A program made the translations under genes and the position numbers. From the NCBI GenBank assembly GCA_965221605.1, contig CBDCSK010000002.1, positions 124,001-188,000 of the forward strand: a DNA stretch of 64,000 nt, written 5' to 3'. Within the stretch, counting starts at the first letter, position 1; each line of letters starts with the position of its first letter. Positions 33,886-42,367 of the stretch are shown here, piece by piece. A model generated the notes under the pieces. That model did not search any database and was not told the DNA's origin. It saw nothing but the letters and a program-made list of their open reading frames with translations. This DNA comes from Aldehydirespirator sp965221605 (GTDB lineage: Bacteria; Actinomycetota; Acidimicrobiia; Acidimicrobiales; Aldehydirespiratoraceae).

Positions 33886-36341
33886 GGGCCGTCCTCCAAG
33901 CGGACTCGCTGGTTGCGGGGGTCGTAGAAGCTGCGGATCGACGGGGTGGCCGGCACCGACTCACCGCCGACGTTGATCTCGAAGTGTCCGGTGTCGAGCC
34001 AGTCCTGGACGACGCCTTCCGGACCGGGCCGGTGCAGGTATCCCATGGTTAGGCAGCGGTCCTCGACGTAGCTCCACATCGACGAGGTGGTGCTGCCCAC
34101 CGGCTCGCCGTCGCGCAGGATCGGGTCGTCGTGGTAGCAGAGAAGCTCCGGGTGCTCCAGGCGGAACTGGATGAGGCGCTTGTTGCGGGGCCGCTCGCGC
34201 TGATTCTCCAGCGCAGTCCGGCCATTCCAGGGATTGGGCTTGTCCCAGCCGATGGTGAAGCCGAGCCCGGCCTCGATCGGGGTGTCCTCGTCGGTTATGT
34301 CGTGGCCCCAGTGCCGGTAGCCCGACTCCAGCCGCAGCGTGTTCATGGCGTGGTAGCCGGCCATGACCAGCCCGTGGGGCTCACCGGAAGTGACCAGCGC
34401 GTCGAACAGCTCGACCGCGTGCTCGTTGGGAAGGTAGAGCTCCCAGCCGAGCTCACCGACGTAGCTCATGCGCAGGGCCAGCACGTCGAACCCGGCAACG
34501 TCGATGCGCTGGGAGGTTCCGAACGGGAAGTCGGTATTGGTCAACGATGCGTCGGTGAGCGGGGCGAGCACGAAGCGGGCCTTGGGACCCATCAGCCCCA
34601 GCATGGCCCAGTGCTCGGTGATGTCGGCGATCTCGACGTTGCGGCCCCGGCAGGCCCGGCGCAGGCGGGCCCAGTCCCGGGTCTGGGCCGCGGCCGCGGT
34701 CACCACCAGGAAACGGTCCAGGCCCAGGCGGGTGACGGTGAGGTCGGCCTCGATCCCGCCGCGGTCGTTGCACCACTGGGTGTACACCGCCTTGCCCACG
34801 GGCACGTCGATGCGGGCCACGCTCAACTCGTCGAGCACCACAAGCGAGTCGGCGCCGTCCACCGTGAACTTGGCGAACGACGTCTGGTCGAACAGGGCCA
34901 CCCCCTCCCGCACCGCCCGGCACTCCTCGCCGGCGTTGGCCCACCAGTTCTGCTTGCCGTAGCTGTAGACGTACTCCCGGGCCTGGCCGTCGGTGGCGAA
35001 CCAGTTGGGCCGCTCCCAGCCCGCGGTCTCGCCGAACACCGCTCCTGCGGCGTCGAGCCGGTCGTGCAGCGGTGACATCCGCTGGCCCCGGGCGCTCTGG
35101 TACTGGTAGAAGGGCCAGTGCATGGCGTACAGGAGCCCCAGGCTCTCGGGGACCCGCTCGGCCAGGTAGGCGGGCTCGGCCTGGAATCCGAAGGCCCGGC
35201 GGATGTCCACCGACGACAGGTCCATGGGCGGGTGGCGGTCGACGATCCAGTCGGCGAGGGCCCAGCCGACCCCGCCCGCGGACTGGATGCCCACCGAATT
35301 GAAACCGGCGGCCACGAAGCAGCCGTCCACCTCGGGCGACTCGCCCAGGTAGTACACACCGTCGGGGGTGAAGGCCTCGGGGCCGTTGAGGAACAGCTGG
35401 ATGCCGCACCCCCCCAGCGCCGGAACCCGGTGGATGGACCGCTCGAAGATCGGGCCGATGTGGTCCCAGTCCTCGCCCAGCGTGCCGAACGAGAAGTCCC
35501 GACCTACGCCGTCGAGCTTCCACACCTTGCCCCGGGGCTCGAAGAACCCGGCCATGAGCTTGCCGGTCTCCTCCTTGAAGTAGGTGTAGTTCCCGGGGTC
35601 TCTCAGCACCGGCGTGTCGGAGTCCAGGCCGAGGGGTTCGGAGACGACGTAGAAATGCTCGCAGGCCTGCAGCGGCACGTTCACCCCGATCTGGGCCGCG
35701 AGCTGGCGGGTCCAGATACCGGTGGCCAGCACCACGGTCTCGGTCTCGATGCTGCCCTGCTCGGTGTCGACGCCCGAGATGGCGCCGTCGGTGGTGCGCA
35801 ACCCGGTGACGGACACGCCCTCGACAATGCGCACGCCCCGGTTGCGGGCCCCCTTGGCCAGCGCCATGGTGGTGTCCACCGGCGACGTGTGACCGTCGCG
35901 GGGGATGTACAGCGCGCCGACGATGTCGTCGGTGCGGATCAGCGGCCAGCGCTCCCGCAGCTCGTCGATGTCGATCTCGCGGGTCTCGACCCCGAGCGAG
36001 ACCGCCATGGCCGCGCCCCTCCTGATCTCCTCCCAACGCTCGGCGTCGGCCGCCACCGAGATCGATCCCGGCGTGCGGCATCCGGTGGCCTGGCCGGTCT
36101 CGTCCTCGAGCGCCTCGTAGAGCCGGGCCGAGTAGGTGGCCAGCTTTGTGAGGCTGAAGGTCGACTTGAGCTGGGCCACCAGCCCGGCGGCGTGCCAAGT
36201 GGTGCCGCCGGTGAGCTGGTTCTGCTCGAGGACGACCACATCGGTGATGCCCCGGCGGGCCAGATGGTAGGCCACGCTGCAGCCGACGATGCCGCCGCCC
36301 ACCACCACCACCTGGGCACGATCGGGCAGCGGATGGGCCAT
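33882..36341 (-). CDS. FAD/GcvT-fusion N-methyl demethylase (dimethylglycine/sarcosine dehydrogenase-like), copy 2
   Basis: An 819-residue paralogue of the following gene with the same two modules: FAD motif VVVVGGGIVGCSVAYHLARRG, covalent-FAD GGTTWHAAGLVAQ, and a C-terminal GcvT domain (VLDELSVARIDVPVGKAVY; LGLMGPKARFVLAPL; RMSYVGELGWELYLPNEHA). The two copies are clearly diverged, so they probably use different substrates, such as successive demethylation steps. It is 35 bases after mgsC and overlaps copy 1 by 4 bases, within one coupled run. Electrons from such enzymes normally go to electron-transfer flavoprotein. Confidence 0.88.
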   Translation of the reverse strand: MAHPLPDRAQVVVVGGGIVGCSVAYHLARRGITDVVVLEQNQLTGGTTWHAAGLVAQLKSTFSLTKLATYSARLYEALEDETGQATGCRTPGSISVAADAERWEEIRRGAAMAVSLGVETREIDIDELRERWPLIRTDDIVGALYIPRDGHTSPVDTTMALAKGARNRGVRIVEGVSVTGLRTTDGAISGVDTEQGSIETETVVLATGIWTRQLAAQIGVNVPLQACEHFYVVSEPLGLDSDTPVLRDPGNYTYFKEETGKLMAGFFEPRGKVWKLDGVGRDFSFGTLGEDWDHIGPIFERSIHRVPALGGCGIQLFLNGPEAFTPDGVYYLGESPEVDGCFVAAGFNSVGIQSAGGVGWALADWIVDRHPPMDLSSVDIRRAFGFQAEPAYLAERVPESLGLLYAMHWPFYQYQSARGQRMSPLHDRLDAAGAVFGETAGWERPNWFATDGQAREYVYSYGKQNWWANAGEECRAVREGVALFDQTSFAKFTVDGADSLVVLDELSVARIDVPVGKAVYTQWCNDRGGIEADLTVTRLGLDRFLVVTAAAAQTRDWARLRRACRGRNVEIADITEHWAMLGLMGPKARFVLAPLTDASLTNTDFPFGTSQRIDVAGFDVLALRMSYVGELGWELYLPNEHAVELFDALVTSGEPHGLVMAGYHAMNTLRLESGYRHWGHDITDEDTPIEAGLGFTIGWDKPNPWNGRTALENQRERPRNKRLIQFRLEHPELLCYHDDPILRDGEPVGSTTSSMWSYVEDRCLTMGYLHRPGPEGVVQDWLDTGHFEINVGGESVPATPSIRSFYDPRNQRVRLEDGP

Positions 36342-36375
36342 CGAACTCCCCTCGCCGGTTGTCGGGTCCGGCTGC

Positions 36376-37737
36376 TCAGCCGGCGCCGGGCACCCAGCCG
36401 GTGCCCGCCAGCGGAACTTTAGCCATTGCGGCCGCCTCTACGGTCAGCGCAGCCAGGTCCTCGGGCTCGAGGTTCAGCACGTGCGACTTGCCGTTGGCCC
36501 GGGCCAGGATCTGGGTCTCGATGGTGAGCACCTGCAGGTAGTTGGCCAGGCGCCTCCCGGCCAGCACCGGATCGAGGCGGGCCGACAGGTCGGGATCCTG
36601 GGTGGTGATCCCGGCCGGGTCGGTGCCGGCCTGGAAGTCCTCCCAGAAACCGGCCGAGGTGCCGAGAGCCTGGTACTCGGCCTCGTAGGCGGGGTCATTG
36701 TCGCCGATGGCGATCAGTGCGGCGGTGCCGATCGAGGCCGCGTCGGCGCCGAGGGCCAGCGCCTTGGCCACGTCCGCGCCGGAGCGGATCCCACCCGCGA
36801 CGATGAGCTTCACCTCCCGACGGTGCACGCCGAGCTCGCGCAGGGCCCGCACCGACTCGCCGATGGCGGCCAGCGTGGGGATGCCGACATGCTCGATGAA
36901 CACGTCCTGGGTGGCCGCGGTGCCTCCCTGCATGCCGTCCACCACCACCGCGTCGGCGCCGGACTTGACCGCCAGCGCCGTGTCGTAGTAGGGGCGGGCC
37001 GCACCCACCTTCACATAGATCGGGACCTGCCAGTCGGTGATCTCCCGCAGCTCGCCGATCTTGATCTCGAGGTCGTCGGGACCGGTCCAGTCGGGGTGGC
37101 GGCAAGCCGAGCGCTGGTCGATCCCGGTGGGAAGGGTGCGCATCTCGGCCACCCGCTCGGTGATCTTCTGGCCCAGCAGCATCCCGCCCCCGCCCGGCTT
37201 GGCCCCCTGGCCCACCACCACCTCGATGGCGTCGGCCACCCGCAGATGGTCGGGGTTCATGCCGTAGCGCGACGGCAGGTACTGGTACACCAGCGTCTCG
37301 GAGTGCTGCCGCTCCTCCTCGGTCATGCCGCCGTCGCCGGTGGTAGTGGACGTGCCTGCGGCGCTGGCGCCCCGGCCGAGGGCCTCCTTGGCCTGAGCCG
37401 ACAGCGAGCCGAAGCTCATGCCGGCGACGGTGACCGGGATCTTCAGGTGCACCGGACGCTCGGCCCGGTCCTCGCCGATGACCACGTCGGTGCCGCATGC
37501 CTCCCGGTAGCCCTCCAGCGGGTAGCGGGACATCGATGCGCCCAGGAACACGAGGTCGTCGAGGGTGGGAAGGTGGCGCTTGGCCCCCCAGCCCCGGATG
37601 CGGTAGATGCCGGTGTTGGCGGCCCGGCGGATCTCGGCGATCACGTTGCGGTCGAAGGTGTACGACTCGCGCAGGTGCCAGAAGTCGGGATCGGAGGATT
37701 CAGCGGGCTCGACGCCGTCGGGCAGTGGCGCGGTCAT
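36376..37737 (-). CDS. mgsC: N-methylglutamate synthase subunit C (FMN-binding glutamate synthase domain)
   Basis: A 453-residue protein with the FMN/Fe-S domain of glutamate synthase: PVTVAGMSFGSLSAQAKEALGRGASAAGTSTTTGDGGMTEEER, GAKPGGGGMLLGQKI, DGMQGGTAATQDVF, and LIVAGGIRSGADVAKALALGADAASIGTAALIA. As the third of three genes that split glutamate synthase into amidotransferase, GXGXG and FMN subunits (MgsABC or GlxBCD), it would transfer methylamine to 2-oxoglutarate, giving N-methylglutamate. The ATG at 37737 overlaps mgsB's TGA by 4 bases. The glx-type assignment is an alternative. Confidence 0.88.
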   Translation of the reverse strand: MTAPLPDGVEPAESSDPDFWHLRESYTFDRNVIAEIRRAANTGIYRIRGWGAKRHLPTLDDLVFLGASMSRYPLEGYREACGTDVVIGEDRAERPVHLKIPVTVAGMSFGSLSAQAKEALGRGASAAGTSTTTGDGGMTEEERQHSETLVYQYLPSRYGMNPDHLRVADAIEVVVGQGAKPGGGGMLLGQKITERVAEMRTLPTGIDQRSACRHPDWTGPDDLEIKIGELREITDWQVPIYVKVGAARPYYDTALAVKSGADAVVVDGMQGGTAATQDVFIEHVGIPTLAAIGESVRALRELGVHRREVKLIVAGGIRSGADVAKALALGADAASIGTAALIAIGDNDPAYEAEYQALGTSAGFWEDFQAGTDPAGITTQDPDLSARLDPVLAGRRLANYLQVLTIETQILARANGKSHVLNLEPEDLAALTVEAAAMAKVPLAGTGWVPGAG

Positions 37738-38444
37738 CGGCTCACGTTCCCGGTAGTGGCCTCGAGAGAATCCACGTCGTCGATGGTGAAGTTGTAGAGA
37801 CGCCGGGCCGAGCCGTAGCGGCGGAACTGGGACACCTCCGCGCCGTCCGTCGCAGGGGCGGCGGCGGTGAGCAGGCTCCGCAACGTCTCCACGTGCTCGG
37901 GGCGCATCTCCTTCTCGATGCAGTCGGCGCCCAGCGACTCGACGTCGCCCCGCACGAAGATCCGGGCCTCGTAGATGGAGTCGCCCAGGTCGGCGGCCGC
38001 GTCGCCGCACACCACCAGATTCCCGGCCTGGGCCATGAACGCGCTCATGTGGCCGACATTGCCGCCCACCACGATGTCGACGCCCTTCATGGAGATGCCG
38101 CAGCGAGCGCCCGCGTTGCCGCCCACCACCACCAGGCCGCCGCAGCCGGTGGCGGCGGCCGACATGGTGGCGTTGCCGGTGATGCGCACCTCCCCGGACA
38201 TGATGTTCTCGGCCAGTCCGGTGCTGGCGTTGCCCTCCACAAGCACCCGGCCCTGCTGATGCATCCCGGCGCAGTAGTAGCCGACCGAGCCCCGCACCGC
38301 CACGTCTATGTCCGCGGTGATGCCGCAGGCCACCGCATGAGCACCGCGGGGGTTGACGACTTCGAACGACTCGCCGCCGGAGGCGTCGTGCAGGGCCTGG
38401 TTGAGAGCGCGCCGGGTCGTGGAGGCCAGGTCGAAGGTGATCAC
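37734..38444 (-). CDS. mgsB: N-methylglutamate synthase subunit B (GXGXG domain)
   Basis: A 236-residue right-handed beta-helix protein matching the glutamate synthase C-terminal GXGXG domain: ADIDVAVRGSVGYYCAGMHQQGRVLVEGNAS, then GGLVVVGGNAGARCGISMKGVDIVVGGNVGHMSAFMAQAGNLVVCGDAAADLGDSIYEARIFV. It is the scaffold subunit between the amidotransferase and FMN subunits. The GTG at 38444 overlaps the mgsA stop (GTGA), which fixes the start. Confidence 0.88.
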   Translation of the reverse strand: MITFDLASTTRRALNQALHDASGGESFEVVNPRGAHAVACGITADIDVAVRGSVGYYCAGMHQQGRVLVEGNASTGLAENIMSGEVRITGNATMSAAATGCGGLVVVGGNAGARCGISMKGVDIVVGGNVGHMSAFMAQAGNLVVCGDAAADLGDSIYEARIFVRGDVESLGADCIEKEMRPEHVETLRSLLTAAAPATDGAEVSQFRRYGSARRLYNFTIDDVDSLEATTGNVSR

Positions 38445-39340
38445 GCGGCCAGGCTCCAGGTGTATATGCGGGCCGGCTCGGGCTCCCATATCTCAGCGTG
38501 GGTGGCGCCCGGCAGGCGGGCGATGGCCCGGTACTCCGACGACATGGCCACCCAGTCGTCGGTCTCGGCCACCACCGCCGGCTTGCAGGCGATGGGGTCG
38601 CGCAGGATGGCGAACCCGTCGGCCACGCCGATCGCGAAGGTGTAGAAGCCGTCGAGGTCCTCGAGGGCGCCTTCGAGCGCCTGCGAGATCGTGTCGCCCG
38701 AGCGCATCCGCCACGACAGGTAGCCGGCGGCCACTTCGGAGTCGTTCTCGGTCTGGAACGACTCGCCATGGCCTTCCAGGAAGCGCCGCAGACGGTTGTG
38801 GTTGGACAGCGACCCGTTGTGGACCAGGCAGGTGTCGGCCCCGGTTGCGAACGGATGGGAGCCGTTGGTGGTGACCGCCGACTCGGTGGCCATGCGGGTA
38901 TGGGCGAGAGCGTGGGTGCCGGTGCGCGAGCCCAGGTCGTACCGCTCGGCCACCAGGTCGGGGTCGCCCACGGCCTTGTACAGCTCGATCTGGGAGCCGT
39001 AGCTCAACACGGTGGCGCCGACCACGTTGTCGATGATCCACTGGCGGGCGGCCCGGCCGTCACCGTCGGTGGAGAAGACCGCGTGGTCGTGCACGCCCCG
39101 GACGGTCACTCCGGCCTCGAGCACCTTCTCCAGCGCGGCGGCCACGGGCCCCCAGTCCACCTCGATGCCCTCGGCTAGGACGGTGATGCGGGTGCGTCCC
39201 GGCGCCCCGGTGTCGTACGACGCGAACCCGGCGCTGTCGGGGCCCCGGTCGCGCATCTCCCGCAGCATCACCGCGGTCAGGCGGCCCAGCTCGTGGCGGT
39301 GGGTGTCGGTCTTGCAGAACAGGCCCACGATCCCGCACAT
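38441..39340 (-). CDS. mgsA: N-methylglutamate synthase subunit A (class II glutamine amidotransferase)
   Basis: A 299-residue Ntn-type amidotransferase. It begins MCGIVGLFCK, so Cys2 becomes the N-terminal nucleophile. Further GATase II features are MRDRGPDSAGFA, GTHALAHTRMATESAV, SHPFATGADTCLVHNGSLSN and FQTENDSEVAAG. In MgsABC this subunit is structurally related to the glutaminase part of glutamate synthase. It is first in the minus-strand run mgsA-mgsB-mgsC and divergent from gmaS, the enzyme that supplies gamma-glutamylmethylamide. Confidence 0.88.
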   Translation of the reverse strand: MCGIVGLFCKTDTHRHELGRLTAVMLREMRDRGPDSAGFASYDTGAPGRTRITVLAEGIEVDWGPVAAALEKVLEAGVTVRGVHDHAVFSTDGDGRAARQWIIDNVVGATVLSYGSQIELYKAVGDPDLVAERYDLGSRTGTHALAHTRMATESAVTTNGSHPFATGADTCLVHNGSLSNHNRLRRFLEGHGESFQTENDSEVAAGYLSWRMRSGDTISQALEGALEDLDGFYTFAIGVADGFAILRDPIACKPAVVAETDDWVAMSSEYRAIARLPGATHAEIWEPEPARIYTWSLAA

Positions 39341-39516
39341 TGCACTACTCCCCCGCAGCCCCTGACCGTCCTGAGTCCGGCCCGCACGGTAGCGCCCGGC
39401 GCGCCCGAGACCTCAGCCCGGCGGACCGAGGCTCCGATTCCCCGACGGGGGGAACCTTGACTACTCTCGGGCGCCGCGACCCAGCCGACAGCGGCACGAA
39501 CCACAGGGGGACCGAC
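39341..39516. promoter_or_regulatory. Divergent mgsA-gmaS control region
   Basis: 176 bases between two divergent operons, expected to hold both promoters. It contains a short GC hairpin CCCCGACGGGG near 39450, and CAGGGGGA acts as the gmaS ribosome-binding site 6 bases before the ATG at 39517. I recognise no riboswitch or named operator. Confidence 0.5.
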
Positions 39517-40884
39517 ATGGGAGCACTCGAGGAGATCCGGAGCCGGGTGGAGGCCGACGGCGTGGAGTTCATCTACGCCATGTTCGTGGAGATGCACGGC
39601 AAGCCGTGCGCCAAGCTCGTGCCGGTCGGTGCCCTGGATCCGCTGATGAGCGACGGCGCCGGGTTCGCGGGCTTCGCGGCCGGGCCGATGGGCCAGGACC
39701 CGTCGAGCCCCGACATCCTCGCCCTGCCCGACCCCGCCTCGTACATCCAGCTGCCGTGGCAGCCGAACGTGGCCGCCATGCAGTGCGACCCCACCGTGGA
39801 GGGCGAGCTGTGGCCCTACGCACCGAGGGTGATCCTGCGCCGGGCGCTGGAGGCCGCGGCCGAGCGCAACATCGTGCTCAAGTGCGGGGTCGAGGCCGAG
39901 TACTCGCTGGTGGTTCGCAACGACGACGGCTCGATAGCGGTGGCCGACGACCGCGACTCCATGGCGCTGCCGTGCTACGACGCCAAGGGCCTGACCCGGA
40001 TGCTGCCCCACCTGACCGCGGTGTCGAAGAACCTCGACGCCATGGGATGGGGCAACTACGCCAACGACCACGAGGACGCCAACGGTCAGTACGAGCAGAA
40101 CTGGCAGTACGCCGACGCGCTCACCACCGCCGACCGGCTCATCCTCTTCCGGCTCATGGTGCACACCCTGGCCCAGCGCGACGGCCGCTACGCCACCTTC
40201 ATGCCCAAGCCCTTCGCCGACAAGACCGGCAACGGCCTTCACATACACCTGAGCCTGTGGACCGGTGACACCGACGAGCCCCTGTTCATCGGCGGGGGAG
40301 CCGGCGGACCGGACACCAAGGGGCTGGGCCTCAGCGACACGGCGTACAAGTTCACCGGCGGCATCATCGATCACGCGTCGTCGCTGGTGGCGGTGCTGTG
40401 CCCCATCGTCAACTCCTACAAGCGCATGGGTGTCGGCGCCCCCACCTCGGGGGCCACCTGGGCGCCGGCCTACGCGGTGTACGGAGGCAACAACCGCACC
40501 CAGATGATCCGGGTGCCCGAGCCGGACCGCATCGAGATCCGCCTGGGCGACGGCGCCGCCAACCCGTACCTCATGTTCGCGGCCACCCTGGCCTGCGGCC
40601 TCGACGGCATCGACCGCGACATCGACCCGGGCGAGCCCAACACGGACAACCTGTACACCCTGTCGGCCGAGGAGATCGCGGCCAAGGGCATCGAGGCGCT
40701 GCCGCCCACGCTGCTGCACGCCGCCGACCGGCTCGCGTCCAATGACGTGATCGGCCGGGGCCTGGGCGACACCGCCGAGGGCCCCTACCGCGACTACTAC
40801 GTGAAGGTGAAGCGCGAGGAGTTCCTAGCCCACCACCATGTGGTCACCGCCGGCGAGGTGGACCAGTACCTCACCCTGTTCTGA
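39517..40884 (+). CDS. gmaS: Gamma-glutamylmethylamide synthetase-like type III glutamine synthetase (GmaS/GlnT)
   Basis: A 455-residue glutamine synthetase-fold enzyme. It has LKCGVEAEYSLVV, TGNGLHIHLSLW (metal and nucleotide ligands), NSYKRMGVGAPTSGA, GGNNRTQMIRVPEPDRIEIRLGDGAANPYL. These match the GlnT/GmaS subgroup, which ligates methylamine (or ammonia) to glutamate with ATP. Its place next to mgsABC makes the methylamine reaction the better reading. The ATG at 39517 has CAGGGGGA 6 bases upstream and the protein begins MGALEEIRSRVEADGVEFIYAMF, the usual N-terminus. Confidence 0.87.
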   Translation: MGALEEIRSRVEADGVEFIYAMFVEMHGKPCAKLVPVGALDPLMSDGAGFAGFAAGPMGQDPSSPDILALPDPASYIQLPWQPNVAAMQCDPTVEGELWPYAPRVILRRALEAAAERNIVLKCGVEAEYSLVVRNDDGSIAVADDRDSMALPCYDAKGLTRMLPHLTAVSKNLDAMGWGNYANDHEDANGQYEQNWQYADALTTADRLILFRLMVHTLAQRDGRYATFMPKPFADKTGNGLHIHLSLWTGDTDEPLFIGGGAGGPDTKGLGLSDTAYKFTGGIIDHASSLVAVLCPIVNSYKRMGVGAPTSGATWAPAYAVYGGNNRTQMIRVPEPDRIEIRLGDGAANPYLMFAATLACGLDGIDRDIDPGEPNTDNLYTLSAEEIAAKGIEALPPTLLHAADRLASNDVIGRGLGDTAEGPYRDYYVKVKREEFLAHHHVVTAGEVDQYLTLF

Positions 40885-40928
40885 CCCACACTCAAGCGCC
40901 ATCGCTCGGCCTCTTAGACTCGCGGCCC

Positions 40929-41411
40929 ATGGCTGACGGCGCGCCGCTGCGCATCTGGACAGGCGCCGTGCTCGACGAGTGGATCGACTACAACGGCCAC
41001 ATGAACGAGGGCTTCTACGGCATGGTGTTCGGCCTGGCCAGCGACGAGTACCTGGTCCGCATGGGCTTCGACGCGCACTACCGGGCCGCGACCGGCGGGT
41101 CGTTCTACACGGTGGAGACCCACATCGTCTTCGTCGACGAGCTGGCGGTGGACACGGCCCTGGCGGTGGACACCACCGTGGCCGGCGGCGACCCCAAGCG
41201 GGTCTACCTCTTCCACGAGCTGCGCCGCGCCGGTGACGGGGCGCCGGCCGCCACCCAGGAGTCGATGATGCTGCACGTCGACACCAACATTGACCGGGCA
41301 GTGCCCATGGGCGCGGACCTGTACGCCGTGCTGCGGGCCGACGCCGACGCCCACGCCGGGCTGCTGGACGGGGGCGCCACCGGCCGGGCCATCAGGTCCG
41401 TCGGCGCCTGA
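40929..41411 (+). CDS. Hotdog-fold thioesterase, betainyl-CoA thioesterase-like
   Basis: A 160-residue hotdog protein with WIDYNGHMNEGFYGMVF at the active-site helix and YTVETHIVFVDELAVDT. The DYNGHMNEGFY block is characteristic of the thioesterases of carnitine breakdown, which release glycine betaine from betainyl-CoA. Position 44 bases after gmaS on the same strand supports a role in trimethylated amine metabolism. Other acyl-CoA substrates cannot be excluded. Confidence 0.75.
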   Translation: MADGAPLRIWTGAVLDEWIDYNGHMNEGFYGMVFGLASDEYLVRMGFDAHYRAATGGSFYTVETHIVFVDELAVDTALAVDTTVAGGDPKRVYLFHELRRAGDGAPAATQESMMLHVDTNIDRAVPMGADLYAVLRADADAHAGLLDGGATGRAIRSVGA

Positions 41412-41435
41412 TCCTCCCAGAGGGCGGCCAGGACG

Positions 41436-42341
41436 ATGACCGTGTCGTCCCGGGCCACGGAATGGCACCGGTTGGGGCTCGTGGCCGTGTCCGGGGCGGT
41501 GACCTGCTGGGGCGTCGGCAACATCCTCGTGCGCCAGGTGGACCTTCCCGGGCTCGAGTTGGCCTTCTGGCGGCTGGTGCTGAGCTCCGTAATCTACGTG
41601 GCGATCGTGCTGGCTCGGCGGGGCCGGTTGACGTGGGCCCAATTCCGAGCCTGCCTGCCTCCGGCGGTGATGATCGGGCTGTGGCTCCTCACCTTCTACG
41701 AGTCCATCAAGTCCACGACCGTCACCAACGTGTCCATGATCGTGTCGCTGTCACCGGTGGTGCTGCTGTGGGCGGCGGTTCGGCGGTTCGCCGAGCCGGT
41801 CACGCTCAAGCTGCTGGCGCTGGTGGCTGCTGCGGTGGCCGGAACCGCTCTAGTGCTCTTCGGCTCTACCTCGGTCGCCACCTGGAGCCTGCGGGGCGAC
41901 GGGCTGGCCGTCCTGGCGCTGCTCTGCTTCTCAGCCAACATGGTGCTGTCCAAGGAGGCCCGCCAGAAGGTCGGCGTACTGGAATTCCAGGCGGTGGTGT
42001 GGACGGTGGCCATGGTCGTGGTCGCTCCCCCGGCGCTACTGCTGAGCGACGGGCTGGCCCTTCCCGACATGGGTACCTGGCTGTGGGTCTTCGTACTCCT
42101 CGCCGTCCCGGGATCGGGCCATCTGCTGATGAACTGGGCCCACCGGCACGTCCGCATCACGGTCTCATCGATGGCCCTGCTGGGCGCGCCCCCCATCACG
42201 ATGGTGGGTGCTGCTCTGTTCCTGGACGAACCGATCAAGATCGCCCAGGTGATCGGCGGGGCTGTCGTGCTCGCGGCGGTGGCTGCGGTGATCCGCCGCG
42301 ACATCCAGATCACCGCCCGCCACGGCACCAGCACTGCCTGA
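41436..42341 (+). CDS. DMT superfamily (EamA) transporter
   Basis: A 301-residue membrane protein with ten hydrophobic helices in two EamA repeats (GAVTCWGVGNILVRQVDLPGLELAFWRLVLS... and LAVLALLCFSANMVLSKEARQ...). FYESIKSTTVTNVSMIVSLSPVVLLWAA and VSSMALLGAPPITMVGAALFLDEP are the typical repeat ends. It exports or imports small metabolites such as amino acids; a role in amine metabolism is possible from position, 24 bases after the thioesterase. Confidence 0.88.
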   Translation: MTVSSRATEWHRLGLVAVSGAVTCWGVGNILVRQVDLPGLELAFWRLVLSSVIYVAIVLARRGRLTWAQFRACLPPAVMIGLWLLTFYESIKSTTVTNVSMIVSLSPVVLLWAAVRRFAEPVTLKLLALVAAAVAGTALVLFGSTSVATWSLRGDGLAVLALLCFSANMVLSKEARQKVGVLEFQAVVWTVAMVVVAPPALLLSDGLALPDMGTWLWVFVLLAVPGSGHLLMNWAHRHVRITVSSMALLGAPPITMVGAALFLDEPIKIAQVIGGAVVLAAVAAVIRRDIQITARHGTSTA

Positions 42342-42367
42342 AGACGGCGAGTTCTAGCATTAGAGGC

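Noticed and set aside
36376..38769. A single long frame joining mgsC to sequence antisense or out of frame with mgsB and mgsA
   Set aside because: The FMN domain starts at the ATG at 37737 and the ATGA/GTGA overlaps define three separate genes; the upstream part is out-of-frame translation.
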